Positions 27,952 to 35,713 of a stretch of 41,034 bases of DNA are shown in pieces. The DNA lies in the IMG/VR virus record IMGVR_UViG_3300030451_005792, positions 1-41,034 of that record, one strand, 5' to 3'. Within the stretch, counting starts at the first letter, position 1, and each line of letters opens with the position of its first letter. Under the pieces are notes generated by a model. That model worked only from the letters and a program-made list of their open reading frames with translations. It did not search any database and was not told where the DNA came from. The DNA comes from a virus. Made by a program: the position numbers and the translations under genes.

Positions 27952-28794
27952 TTATTGCCCAGTAACAGCTCCCCCAGTTCCGCCACCCGGAGGAACTTCA
28001 GCTACACATTCCTCATCAGGTCGTTCTACAGCATGAGGACCGATCCAATCCTCACCACCACTAATTCGTTCAATGAGTCTCGCATCTGGGGCAGGATCAG
28101 CAAGGATACCTAGCTCATCTTGTAGTCTCTGTCGAAATAAGTGATAGCTATTTTCTACTGTCCGAAGTACCATACTTCCTGAAGTATCAAGAAAAAAAGC
28201 AATTTTGCCAAATGCTGGAGTTATTACTATTTCGTTCGGACCTCCTGCATTGGGATCAGTAGATATAACGCCTAGATTTTGCAACATGGCAAACCAATCG
28301 TCTGGTGACTCTACCCCGTCATCTCTGACAACTTTTTCAATATGGTCAATTCCAGCACTCTGCCCCCATTTTTCAGGCAAATAAATACCAGCACCCCTGT
28401 CAATTTCTCCGGTTCCGTTCCACTGGGCGATAACATAACGACTAACGGGGTCTCGATCCCAGATATCAGGTTGAAAAACTACAAAATTACGACTAGGATA
28501 AATTGCCCTCATACTATTATAAAGGTCGTTCATCCTGCTGGGGCTTATACTACATTCATCTATAATACTTATAACCAATATACAATCACCCGATTTCCTA
28601 CAACAACACCCAAAAGCATCTTTAAGATCTTCTGAGGTTGTTGCTTCAGTTCCTAGAATACCAATGCCTGGATATTGTGGAGATGTACTTATTCCTGTCT
28701 GCAATCCTTTTTGACTAAATATTCTAAAAAGGTTTGAAATACTAAATGGATTAAATAATTTTTTCTTTTCAGGTTCAATTATTTGCCCTGCCAT
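27952..28794 (-). CDS. vWA-like protein with MIDAS motif (280 aa)
   Basis: The ATG at 28794 overlaps the upstream gene's stop by 16 nt. A cysteine cluster (FGCCC, residues ~61-65, then C71) precedes a hydrophobic strand ILVISIIDECSIS (72-84). A second strand IAFFLDTSGSM (198-208) carries a perfect DxSxS metal-ion-dependent adhesion site (D203, S205, S207), as in von Willebrand factor A domains. Only ~72 residues follow the MIDAS, too few for a standard vWA fold in the usual order. The first strand, with D-x-C-x-S, may therefore belong to the same fold in a rearranged order, or the domain may be reduced. The C-terminus is Gly/Pro-rich. It is convergent with the hub gene, and its role is unknown. 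Confidence 0.5.
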   Translation of the reverse strand: MAGQIIEPEKKKLFNPFSISNLFRIFSQKGLQTGISTSPQYPGIGILGTEATTSEDLKDAFGCCCRKSGDCILVISIIDECSISPSRMNDLYNSMRAIYPSRNFVVFQPDIWDRDPVSRYVIAQWNGTGEIDRGAGIYLPEKWGQSAGIDHIEKVVRDDGVESPDDWFAMLQNLGVISTDPNAGGPNEIVITPAFGKIAFFLDTSGSMVLRTVENSYHLFRQRLQDELGILADPAPDARLIERISGGEDWIGPHAVERPDEECVAEVPPGGGTGGAVTGQ

Positions 28795-29096
28795 TTATAC
28801 CATCCCCTATTTGGCATATATTCTCCCTTATCATCTTTACGCTTAGGGAACAGCGTACCACCCTTCTTGTGTTGACCAAAAGCAAGTGTGGCTCCACAGT
28901 CCATACATCGCAATTCATAATATTCATTGTCTTCTACAACTCTTACTACAAATTTAATATTTTCAGATCCACACATTCCACATTTCGTTTCTCCAAAAAT
29001 TTCTTGTATAGAGGCAAGCTCTTTAAATATTTCTTTTTGGCCTTCGCCTTCAACTTCAAATTGTAATTTATCACTAACTTTATATGACGCTCTCAT
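28779..29096 (-). CDS. Zinc-ribbon protein next to putative annealing protein (105 aa)
   Basis: Residues C39-x2-C42 and C64-x2-C67 form a classic four-cysteine zinc ribbon. A short alpha/beta N-terminus precedes it and a basic segment (GGTLFPKRKDDKGEYMPNRGW) follows. The start at 29096 has GAGGA upstream and overlaps the preceding gene by 4 nt. I recall small proteins of this layout beside phage recombination genes, so a DNA-binding accessory to the adjacent putative annealing protein is a reasonable guess. No enzymatic motif is seen. Confidence 0.55.
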   Translation of the reverse strand: MRASYKVSDKLQFEVEGEGQKEIFKELASIQEIFGETKCGMCGSENIKFVVRVVEDNEYYELRCMDCGATLAFGQHKKGGTLFPKRKDDKGEYMPNRGWYKWQGK

Positions 29097-29758
29097 TTCC
29101 AGTCCTCTTCGTATCCTAGAATAGTTTCGGGTATAGCACTAGTATCCTGTTGATAACTAGATAACTTTCTAATAATAGATACACCACTAGTATGATCTAG
29201 CTCGTCAATATCTATAGATAAATCCATATTTTCTAAACATTTTACAGGATTAATATTCAGCCTTTTACAAAGAACATCCATAAAATTTAACTGATTATTA
29301 GTAACTTTGCCTACTGTTGTTCCATCAATATCTTCTACTTCTTCAGCTAGTTCTTCAGCGGCTACCACTTTCCTTAACCTTAATCCTCTTCTTAAAGCCC
29401 TACCTTCAGCTCTTGTTTCTGCAACAGCCACAGGATGATTACGGAAAATTTTGTCACAATTTCCCCAATACACATCAGCAGCCCCATTTACTGTTCTGGT
29501 TTTAATAGCATCGTCTAGTTTAGAATCATTTAAAACATACGTCAGAGAATGGACCACAGTGGCCCTATTGCCATTATTTGGGTCTGGAGATTGAGTGACT
29601 TCCGAAGAAGATCCTGTTAAAGTACAGTTCATAGCTATCTCAAAAATCCTACGCAATCCATCTGTGGTAGGATTACCCATAATTTTCTCGTCATCTGACA
29701 GAAGTCCTAGTACATAATCTGTCCACTCAATATCATGAATTTTTGGCTTTTTAGTCAT
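29093..29758 (-). CDS. Putative single-strand annealing (Rad52/Sak-like) protein (221 aa)
   Basis: ATG 29758 with GAGGA upstream. Residues ~65-130 contain ATVVHSLTYVL, then NGAADVYWGNCDKIF, then PVAVAETRAEGRALRRGLRL. The last element resembles the conserved helix of Rad52/Sak-type annealing proteins ('A.tdA..RALr..'), and the order strand, Ala/Asp turn, basic helix fits. Such proteins bind ssDNA and anneal complementary strands during phage recombination. The acidic residues ~134-150 and the remaining ~70 C-terminal residues have no recognised motif. The call depends mainly on one motif plus its neighbours (zinc ribbon, endonuclease, ssb), so the family is tentative. Confidence 0.4.
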   Translation of the reverse strand: MTKKPKIHDIEWTDYVLGLLSDDEKIMGNPTTDGLRRIFEIAMNCTLTGSSSEVTQSPDPNNGNRATVVHSLTYVLNDSKLDDAIKTRTVNGAADVYWGNCDKIFRNHPVAVAETRAEGRALRRGLRLRKVVAAEELAEEVEDIDGTTVGKVTNNQLNFMDVLCKRLNINPVKCLENMDLSIDIDELDHTSGVSIIRKLSSYQQDTSAIPETILGYEEDWK

Positions 29759-30536
29759 TGTTGTCCTCTATGTAAAATAATTGTTCTTTACTATCCGAAA
29801 TATTGTCTAGTAATTTCATAAGTTTGTTACTCAAAATAATTGCTTTAGCTTTAGAATAATCTCCTGTTTGTTTAATTCTAATAAGCTTCATGCCTTTACC
29901 AAGTATAAGTCCTGTTTTTTTCTGATCATATTTTTGATTTCTGTTTAGAGCATTAGTTCCCCAGACAGGTTCAAAATGAGAAGGTCCGTCTACTTCTATT
30001 GCTATATTATGCTGTGGTAAGAATATGTCAATCTGTAATTTTGTATTCGCTAGAATTTGTTCTTTATGGAATTGTGTTTTATAATTATTTTCTAAGAGTT
30101 TAGCAAGAAGAAATTTTTCTAGTTTAGATCCTTCAACACTAGATCTTCTAATAGCTACATGTGCCGCATGTTGCATATTTTCTTTTGTTTTATCGTCCAT
30201 GTCGTTCCATCTTTTTTTACTATCTTGTTTTCTCTTTTTTCTTTCTTTGTCTGATAGATTATTCCAAGATGAATGCATACTTAAAGAAATTTTATCTTTT
30301 TCAGAATCTGACCTTTTCTTTCCTTTGGTTGGGTGTTTAGATTTGCCAGATTGCAAAACATTTTTTTGTGCTTCACTTTTATTTCGTATGGGTAGTTTAA
30401 ACTTAATAGCATCTCTTCTTACCTTATTTGCATAAGTTCCATGTGCTTTGGCTATTTCTCCAAAAGATTGTTTTTCTTGTACGTATAGCTTTTTTATAAG
30501 TTTAATTTTGTCAGTATCATTCATCTGTTGATACAT
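29751..30536 (-). CDS. Vsr-like/homing-type endonuclease with HTH and NUMOD-like region (261 aa)
   Basis: ATG 30536 has AAAGGAG seven bases upstream, which decides the start over the ATG four codons later. Residues ~10-45 look like a helix-turn-helix (KQSFGEIAKAHGTYANKVRR). Residues ~68-90 (HPTKGKKRSDSEKDKIS) match the NUMOD3-type DNA-binding motif seen in homing endonucleases. The C-terminal half has the PD-(D/E)XK order of Vsr-like/EDxHD nucleases: E140 in a helix, D170, E181-x-D183, H187, then a basic helix near D204-K207. It probably nicks or cuts DNA. It is free-standing and interrupts no visible gene. It overlaps both neighbours by 8-20 nt. Confidence 0.65.
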   Translation of the reverse strand: MYQQMNDTDKIKLIKKLYVQEKQSFGEIAKAHGTYANKVRRDAIKFKLPIRNKSEAQKNVLQSGKSKHPTKGKKRSDSEKDKISLSMHSSWNNLSDKERKKRKQDSKKRWNDMDDKTKENMQHAAHVAIRRSSVEGSKLEKFLLAKLLENNYKTQFHKEQILANTKLQIDIFLPQHNIAIEVDGPSHFEPVWGTNALNRNQKYDQKKTGLILGKGMKLIRIKQTGDYSKAKAIILSNKLMKLLDNISDSKEQLFYIEDNND

Positions 30537-30921
30537 TTTCGATCTCCTTTAGAGATTTAATATTGGTAAAAGTTAGTTTATGGTATCTTTCTTCTAGCTT
30601 TTCTAAAAGTTCCTCATTGTTATATGTATAATAGTTGTGATGATCATATACTGCTGGTATTTCTAAAAGCTTTTCGTCTAGTAGTATAACGTCTTTTTTC
30701 TCTGTATTAAGATAGTATAAATGAAAATTAGGAATAAATAAATTCACAGGCACTTGAAAATCGTCTGTGTATATAGCATAGTTGTATTTAGTTTTAAATT
30801 GATCGTCTACAGATAATTGAATCAATTCTTTAACACAGGGAGATTCGTATGCTTTGCTATCAAAAACTGAACAGGCTACTCCCAAATGATTGTCGATATA
30901 TTTAATTTTTATTACAGCCAT
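30517..30921 (-). CDS. Hypothetical protein (134 aa)
   Basis: ATG 30921, ending in a 20-nt overlap with the endonuclease gene. It is an acidic alpha/beta protein with an aromatic-rich middle (VNLFIPNFHLYYLNTEKKDV) and a helical C-terminus. No membrane segment, cysteine motif or catalytic signature is visible. Its place between the sugar-modification genes and the recombination genes gives no clear role. Confidence 0.5.
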   Translation of the reverse strand: MAVIKIKYIDNHLGVACSVFDSKAYESPCVKELIQLSVDDQFKTKYNYAIYTDDFQVPVNLFIPNFHLYYLNTEKKDVILLDEKLLEIPAVYDHHNYYTYNNEELLEKLEERYHKLTFTNIKSLKEIENVSTDE

Positions 30922-30925
30922 ATTG

Positions 30926-31618
30926 TTATCCTATATATTGTTGTAGTGACTTTTTGTTAAATACTAAATGAGTATCTTTGTTTTTTAAGATGCTGGCTTT
31001 GCAAATGCTTCCTTTAGAAATACAATAGTTCAAAATTTCAAATAAAAACTTATTCTTGTTATCTTCAAATTTAAAGTTATTTATAATAAAGTGCTTAGTA
31101 TGTTCATTAATATAAACTACTCCTATATATTTATGTTCTAATCCAAAAAATAAATTTAAAACATTACCATTGTCTATAACGCAACCTAAATCAATATCTT
31201 CGTTTTGTTTGTGTTTGTGGGTGATGCAACCTATCCCTATATCTGTATTGGACATATCTAAGTCTTTTAAACATTGTGGAGACAGCACTAGCCCACACTC
31301 TATATTAACTATATCTGGGTATTTGGCAAGTGCTAAACCTTCAAGAAATGATCCTCCATAATTGATATTATTGCAGTCTAAATATAGGTATTTTATGTGA
31401 GATAGTTTTTTCTGTATAAATTTTTGTGTTTTATAGTTTTCAATACTGTTAACTAAAATGATTTCATATGGTGTGTTTGCACAAAATTTTGCTATAGAAT
31501 AACATTGTTTTTCTATTATATTTTTACGTTTACTTGTAAAAAGACATTTGGACCCTAGTGATTTTATTCCACTATCGTAATATGGGCATGTTATAATAAA
31601 GCTAATCGGTTTCTTCAT
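30926..31618 (-). CDS. GT-A fold nucleotidyltransferase/glycosyltransferase-like protein (230 aa)
   Basis: The N-terminus ISFIITCPYYDSGIKSLGSK followed by a KxxIIEKQ helix resembles the nucleotide-binding loop of sugar nucleotidyltransferases ('G..SLG.K....gk.iie.Q'). Further elements fit the same fold: EIILVNSIENY (second strand), a strand with IKYLYLDCNNINYGGSFLEG, and IVNIECGLVL in place of the usual 'i...GD' metal-binding strand. The canonical Pro-Lys and Asp-x-Asp residues are not clear, so it may be reduced or use different ligands. It overlaps the methyltransferase-like gene by 17 nt. A role in preparing or transferring an activated sugar is inferred. Confidence 0.4.
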   Translation of the reverse strand: MKKPISFIITCPYYDSGIKSLGSKCLFTSKRKNIIEKQCYSIAKFCANTPYEIILVNSIENYKTQKFIQKKLSHIKYLYLDCNNINYGGSFLEGLALAKYPDIVNIECGLVLSPQCLKDLDMSNTDIGIGCITHKHKQNEDIDLGCVIDNGNVLNLFFGLEHKYIGVVYINEHTKHFIINNFKFEDNKNKFLFEILNYCISKGSICKASILKNKDTHLVFNKKSLQQYIG

Positions 31619-32039
31619 GTTTTTTTATAGATATACTATATTCATATCCGTTTGTGTATGATGCTGTATCTATTTTAATATTTGCTGTTGTATTTAGTAA
31701 ATCAATCATTTCGTCGAAAGTGTGACACGTTCCTCTTTGATTGTCGTATAAGATGTATCTAAGTTTATCAATATTTAAATTCATTCTACTAGCAAGCCAA
31801 CATAGTTGAAATATATCTGGTGCTTGTATATGAATTAATCCATTTGTTTTAGTTTTACTGACAATATTATCTAGTGTATTATTAAAATCTTTAGGAGGAA
31901 TATAATCTAATATATCTCCTATAAAAATATTATCACAAGAATTATCTGCTAATGTTTCAATTTCAGAGAGGTCATGTTCTGTGTAGTTACTAGGACATTG
32001 ACTCTCTTCATTAATTAGTAATGCAATATCTTTAGTCAT
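31602..32039 (-). CDS. Methyltransferase-like fragment lacking the SAM-binding start (145 aa)
   Basis: Residues ~20-75 follow the second half of small class I SAM-dependent methyltransferases: DLSEIETLADNSCDNIFIGD leading into ILDYIPPKD, a helix, then TKTNGLIHIQAPD ('l..GG.l.i..P'). The upstream Gly-rich SAM-binding loop (motif I) is absent; only ~20 residues precede the acidic strand. It is either a decayed or truncated enzyme, or a folded protein that has lost SAM binding. The start at 32039 overlaps the upstream gene by 8 nt, so it is still placed for translation. Confidence 0.45.
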   Translation of the reverse strand: MTKDIALLINEESQCPSNYTEHDLSEIETLADNSCDNIFIGDILDYIPPKDFNNTLDNIVSKTKTNGLIHIQAPDIFQLCWLASRMNLNIDKLRYILYDNQRGTCHTFDEMIDLLNTTANIKIDTASYTNGYEYSISIKKHEETD

Positions 32040-32523
32040 AATTATCGTTGTCCTGCTCTGTATCTAGTTTAAAGGTTTCTTTAGATAGTTCTTGTAATAG
32101 TGCTGTCCATTTGTCAATGTCTCTTTTGTCTGTAAAATCTAGACCCATAGCATCATGATAATTATCTATTCCCCATGATTGAGCTATAGACGAATTTAAT
32201 GCTATTTGTCTATATGTAATTTTAGGTGGTGATATTTTATCTAAAGATACAAATTTAGGTTTTTCTACACAGTCTAGTATGATGAGTGGAACATGTAAAT
32301 GATGTGCTAAATATAGACATTTCTCTAGCATATCAGTTTTATTTAAACATATTACACTGTGAATACCCATATGATCAAAAACAGCATCTCCTAAATGATG
32401 CACATTTTTTTTACCTACAATCTTAGCAAAAAATTTACACACATGCTTATTGTCTTTGCTGGACAGCACAATATTTATGTTGTCTTGATTTAATGTTTTT
32501 AAAATACAATTCTTAATAGTCAT
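32032..32523 (-). CDS. GT-B N-terminal half-domain-like protein (163 aa)
   Basis: The protein looks like only the N-terminal Rossmann half of a GT-B glycosyltransferase. Strand INIVLSSKDNKHVC, strand SVICLNKTDMLEKC, helix LAHHLHVPLIILDCVEKP ('...ls..l.iPli..eh'), then ALNSSIAQSWGI resembling the 'vSnS.a..w' element before the linker. The nucleotide-sugar-binding C-terminal half with its E-x7-E motif is missing. The start shares one base with the stop of the next GT-B gene upstream in the operon. It could act with that partner as a split enzyme, or be a relic. Both readings are inference. Confidence 0.4.
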   Translation of the reverse strand: MTIKNCILKTLNQDNINIVLSSKDNKHVCKFFAKIVGKKNVHHLGDAVFDHMGIHSVICLNKTDMLEKCLYLAHHLHVPLIILDCVEKPKFVSLDKISPPKITYRQIALNSSIAQSWGIDNYHDAMGLDFTDKRDIDKWTALLQELSKETFKLDTEQDNDNYD

Positions 32524-33611
32524 TATAATACGTTTTTAATTTGAGAAATATCATATTCTGAAATGTTACTATGTAAATTATCTTTAATATCATATCTTGA
32601 ATAATAGGCTTTTAGCATATTTTCTCGTAAGTCATTAGTGTCCATAGTATAATAATAATTATATATGTTATTATCAGTTATATCGTTATAGTAAGCTGCT
32701 TGAGAATTGCAAATCATGGAATTAACCGTAAGGGTATTTTGCAAATAAGAAGCAGTTGTGAGTTTATGATTGCATATTATAGGTTTGTTCATTGCTGCTA
32801 AATTTAAAGCTGTATAAGAAGATTCATTTGTTTTATTAGTATCTATAAAACAATGTACGCCACTATACATTTTTGCCAAATCTTGCTTATCTAAAACAGA
32901 ATTAATAAGCACTGGCATATTATTATCGTTAGCTGGCAATCTGCTGTCTGTAAGGATACTACGAATATCTTCAAGTACTAATTGGGACTTTTCTTCAGAA
33001 AGATTATTGGTTCTTACTATAAGACCAGTATTATGGTTTGTAAAAGTGGTAACATAGGTATAGATTAATTTTTCCCAATCATATTGTTCTGTAAAATTTA
33101 AATCTGCATAAAAATAAAATCTGTCTTTTTCCATCCAATCAAAAGTTTCTGAAGTCTGATACTGTTGTATGTTTTTGTATTCTAATAATTGGGGTGCGTA
33201 TACAAATTTATTAAATAGTTTAGAAGATATAATATTTTTTAATACCTTCAGTTTAACTTTACAGTTAACGAATATTTTATCTAACAAAAAAAGATTATTG
33301 TTAACAATAGGATCAGGGTCAAATCCAGAAATATCGCATATACCTATATTTTGTTCAAAAGAGGCATTGTAAACAAATTCACTACTTCCACAATGCTGTA
33401 TACAAGTGTCATATTTATCTAGGTTTGTTTTTTCTAAATCTTCAATATCATCATGTATTTTATTATTTAAATACTTTTCGCAATGTCTTGGAATAATTTT
33501 AATATTATGTCCTGCTTCTTGCAAAGCTTTGATGTTCATATAAGCATAAAAGCCTCTATTGGATTCTTCTCTATAAGGCCCAATATATAATATATTTTTA
33601 GCAGAAGACAT
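32523..33611 (-). CDS. GT-B glycosyltransferase-like protein (362 aa)
   Basis: ATG 33611 with AAAAGGA upstream, 2 nt after the GT4 gene. The N-terminus NILYIGPYREESNRGFYAY has the Gly-containing loop of GT-B enzymes, with the acceptor-side helix following. The C-terminal half has FYFYADLN, a strand VLINSVLDKQDLAKMYSGVH and ESSYTALNLAAMNKPII, which is the place of the donor-binding E-x7-E motif (here E-x-S-Y-x-A-L-N-L, degenerate in its second Glu). It probably transfers a sugar to DNA, a virion protein or a glycan. The acceptor cannot be told from sequence. Confidence 0.55.
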   Translation of the reverse strand: MSSAKNILYIGPYREESNRGFYAYMNIKALQEAGHNIKIIPRHCEKYLNNKIHDDIEDLEKTNLDKYDTCIQHCGSSEFVYNASFEQNIGICDISGFDPDPIVNNNLFLLDKIFVNCKVKLKVLKNIISSKLFNKFVYAPQLLEYKNIQQYQTSETFDWMEKDRFYFYADLNFTEQYDWEKLIYTYVTTFTNHNTGLIVRTNNLSEEKSQLVLEDIRSILTDSRLPANDNNMPVLINSVLDKQDLAKMYSGVHCFIDTNKTNESSYTALNLAAMNKPIICNHKLTTASYLQNTLTVNSMICNSQAAYYNDITDNNIYNYYYTMDTNDLRENMLKAYYSRYDIKDNLHSNISEYDISQIKNVL

Positions 33612-33613
33612 GA

Positions 33614-35218
33614 TTATCCTTTTAAAAAGGGTGAGTCGTCCCTAGCTTTCCCAGACCTTAAATTTTCCAATAATGCTTTATGATTTAGTATTGATTCTAA
33701 AGTTTGTTTAGCCATTTCTCTGTTATAGTTTACTATATTTCCTCCAGCAGCTACAAACCCTTCATCTAGGTGTTGAACCATCATTTGTATCATAGAAGTT
33801 TTAATTAAATGTGGACTCATAATAATATTTTTAATTGCATATGTTAACCATTCTCTATTACCTGTTATGTCTTTAGGTATTGTAGGGTTGTTTGCATCAA
33901 AGACCATAGGAGTATCCCAATTGTTTTTAGGTTCTATGCTGTCAAATAGCTTTTCGTATCTTTCTGCTGTTTTATCCCAACTGTAATTATCTATAATTTG
34001 TTGTCTAATATTTACTTGCTTTTCTTGCTGTTCTTCTTTAGACAGCTCTAGATACTGAAACAATTGTTTAACTAAATCTTTATCGTTAGGAACTGCTCGA
34101 AATGCTCCAGTTTCTAACTCTTTAAATAAAGCATAAGGTATTTTATTTGCTTTCAATTTGGTAGTGACTTCACTCATAGCGCTATAGTCTACCGAGAAAA
34201 CAGGAATGCCACAAGAAGCAGCTTCAAGTTGAGGTATACCCAAACCTTCACATATAGCATATTGAACATAAACATCAAATAGATTATAAATATTTTTTAA
34301 TTCATTATCAGTCAATCCTTGCACAACGTTAGGAAAACCTGCTCCGTGCTTGTGACAGAAAGGACATTTTGTTTTAGCCCCTTTCCATAAAGAACCCCAT
34401 GCCTTTTTACAGTGTGGGCAGTAATATGAAAACAGAGTAAAATTGTAAGCTTCATACTCTTGCAGTAAAGCTGGAATATCCCAACCAGCTTTTTCAGGAT
34501 AGCTTGTATGTAGATATAAATATATATTGCTGTTTTTAGAGATTAATCTTAAGTCTCTGATAGCCCCCATTAAATTAGGTATTAATTTACGTTTTTGATT
34601 CCTCATGACTGCTCCTACTACAAAGGAGTCAGTAGGTAGCATGTGTAGAGCCTTATTTGTTTTTTTAGAAAAGTTAATTGGCCTAAATACATCAGTGTCT
34701 ACAGAGTCAGATAGACTTGGACAAGTGTTAATATTATATCCAGATGCGTCCATGTAATTTACAGCCCAATCTGTATGACCAGAAACAAAGTCTGCATTAG
34801 CAAAAGTTTGCATCCAAGGATATTGCTGAGGTAATGAGTCTACAGTAGGAGCAATAACCCAATGAAAATATGGTCTAAGTAAAGAAGCATCTTCCCAAGC
34901 AAGCATCCAATAGTCTCTAATATCAAATACAATATCTGGTCTAAAATCTAAAACAACTTGATCAAATCTCCATTTACCAAAAACATTTTCTGGATCAGCA
35001 TTATATTGTTTAGCATGTTCATGATCATTACCTACTGCATTAGGATAAACTTTCCATGGCACTTGATTGTTGTGTAAATTGGTATTAAAACAACTTAATT
35101 CTGCTATTTTATACTTACCGGTATTATGTAATCTAGTTAGGATTTCTCTAGTATACAAGCCGAACCCTGATTTGGCGACATGGTGTTCACCAACCATTAA
35201 AATTCTTTTTTTTCTCAT
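33614..35218 (-). CDS. GT4 family glycosyltransferase with inserted zinc knuckle (534 aa)
   Basis: The ATG at 35218 has AAGGAG upstream. GT-B layout: N-terminal ILMVGEHHVAKSGFGLYTRE with the Gly loop, strand PDIVFDIRDYW (~94-104), linker DSVDTDVFRPI (~171-181), strand FVVGAVMRNQKRK, and the donor-site E324-x7-E332 (CEGLGIPQLEA). Between residues ~267 and 288 sits C267-x2-C270-x14-C285-x2-C288, a zinc-ribbon-like knuckle in the donor-binding half, just before the LTDNELKNIY helix. Known GT4 enzymes do not usually carry this. The last ~110 residues are a separate helical extension. It likely glycosylates a phage component, with the acceptor unknown. It follows ssb by 36 nt, in the same operon. 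Confidence 0.75.
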   Translation of the reverse strand: MRKKRILMVGEHHVAKSGFGLYTREILTRLHNTGKYKIAELSCFNTNLHNNQVPWKVYPNAVGNDHEHAKQYNADPENVFGKWRFDQVVLDFRPDIVFDIRDYWMLAWEDASLLRPYFHWVIAPTVDSLPQQYPWMQTFANADFVSGHTDWAVNYMDASGYNINTCPSLSDSVDTDVFRPINFSKKTNKALHMLPTDSFVVGAVMRNQKRKLIPNLMGAIRDLRLISKNSNIYLYLHTSYPEKAGWDIPALLQEYEAYNFTLFSYYCPHCKKAWGSLWKGAKTKCPFCHKHGAGFPNVVQGLTDNELKNIYNLFDVYVQYAICEGLGIPQLEAASCGIPVFSVDYSAMSEVTTKLKANKIPYALFKELETGAFRAVPNDKDLVKQLFQYLELSKEEQQEKQVNIRQQIIDNYSWDKTAERYEKLFDSIEPKNNWDTPMVFDANNPTIPKDITGNREWLTYAIKNIIMSPHLIKTSMIQMMVQHLDEGFVAAGGNIVNYNREMAKQTLESILNHKALLENLRSGKARDDSPFLKG

Positions 35219-35254
35219 ATACTAGAGACTCCTTTTGTTATTGATAAAAAATAA

Positions 35255-35632
35255 TTAGAATGCTACAGGCTGTTCTTCCTTAGATTCTGTAGCGGCGCTT
35301 TTCTTTAGCTTAGTAATCTTAGAGAAATTATTTACTCTAACCTTCATAGTACTATGCTTAACACCGTCTTTTTCCCACTTATCGTTTCTCATTGAACCTT
35401 CTACAAAGACTAAGTCGCCTTTTCTAAAAGACTCTGCGATAAGCTCTGCACCGCTATCCCATGCTTCACAAGGAATGTATGAAACAATCTTATCTCTCAC
35501 ACCATTGGCCTTGGTATATTCTCTAGAGACAGCCACCGTAAAATTAATAACAGAGATTTTTCTATCTCCACTATCAATCTTTCTCAGTTCTGGATCTCTC
35601 GTAAGATTGCCTCGTAAAATAACTGTATTCAT
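35255..35632 (-). CDS. ssb: Single-stranded DNA-binding protein, bacterial OB-fold type
   Basis: A 125-aa protein with MNTVILRGNLTRDPELR at the start, then a VINFTVAVSREY strand, SYIPCEAWDSGAELIAESF and RKGDLVFVEGSMRNDKWE, the full landmark set of the bacterial SSB OB-fold. The C-terminal ~20 residues are Lys/Ser- then Glu-rich and end in PVAF, a variant of the acidic tip that docks partner proteins (usual ending D-D-I-P-F). It coats ssDNA at the phage replication fork. It has its own promoter and 5' stem-loop just upstream, and GGAG eight bases before the ATG. Length is shorter than host SSBs (~160-180) because the linker is short. Confidence 0.92.
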   Translation of the reverse strand: MNTVILRGNLTRDPELRKIDSGDRKISVINFTVAVSREYTKANGVRDKIVSYIPCEAWDSGAELIAESFRKGDLVFVEGSMRNDKWEKDGVKHSTMKVRVNNFSKITKLKKSAATESKEEQPVAF

Positions 35633-35659
35633 ATCAATTACTCCATATCAAAAGGGTTA

Positions 35660-35680
35660 AAAAAACACAGACGAATCTGT
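35660..35680 (-). promoter_or_regulatory. 5' stem-loop with UUCG-type loop upstream of ssb
   Basis: On the minus strand ACAGA-TTCG-TCTGT (35680-35667) forms a 5-bp stem with a TTCG tetraloop. GTG follows and then seven T residues (to ~35659). Its first base is about where transcripts from the promoter at 35686-35713 should start, so the mRNA would begin with this hairpin. That could shield the ssb mRNA 5' end. The T run also allows a weak terminator for read-through from the polymerase gene. The stem is short, so its effect is uncertain. Confidence 0.55.
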
Positions 35681-35685
35681 TACAT

Positions 35686-35713
35686 ATTATAGCCTAGTAT
35701 GATTCATTGTCAA
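35686..35713 (-). promoter_or_regulatory. Consensus sigma70-type promoter for ssb and downstream genes
   Basis: On the minus strand TTGACA (35713-35708) and TATAAT (35691-35686) are both perfect consensus hexamers, separated by 16 bases. The -35 overlaps the TGA stop of the Pol III alpha C-terminal gene. It is the only full-consensus promoter I noticed in the window. It would drive ssb and probably the glycosyltransferase and recombination genes by read-through, using host RNA polymerase. Confidence 0.85.

Noticed and set aside
27930-27960. Bidirectional terminator at the convergent gene junction
   Set aside because: The 14-nt gap and its flanks show no stem followed by a T-run on either strand.
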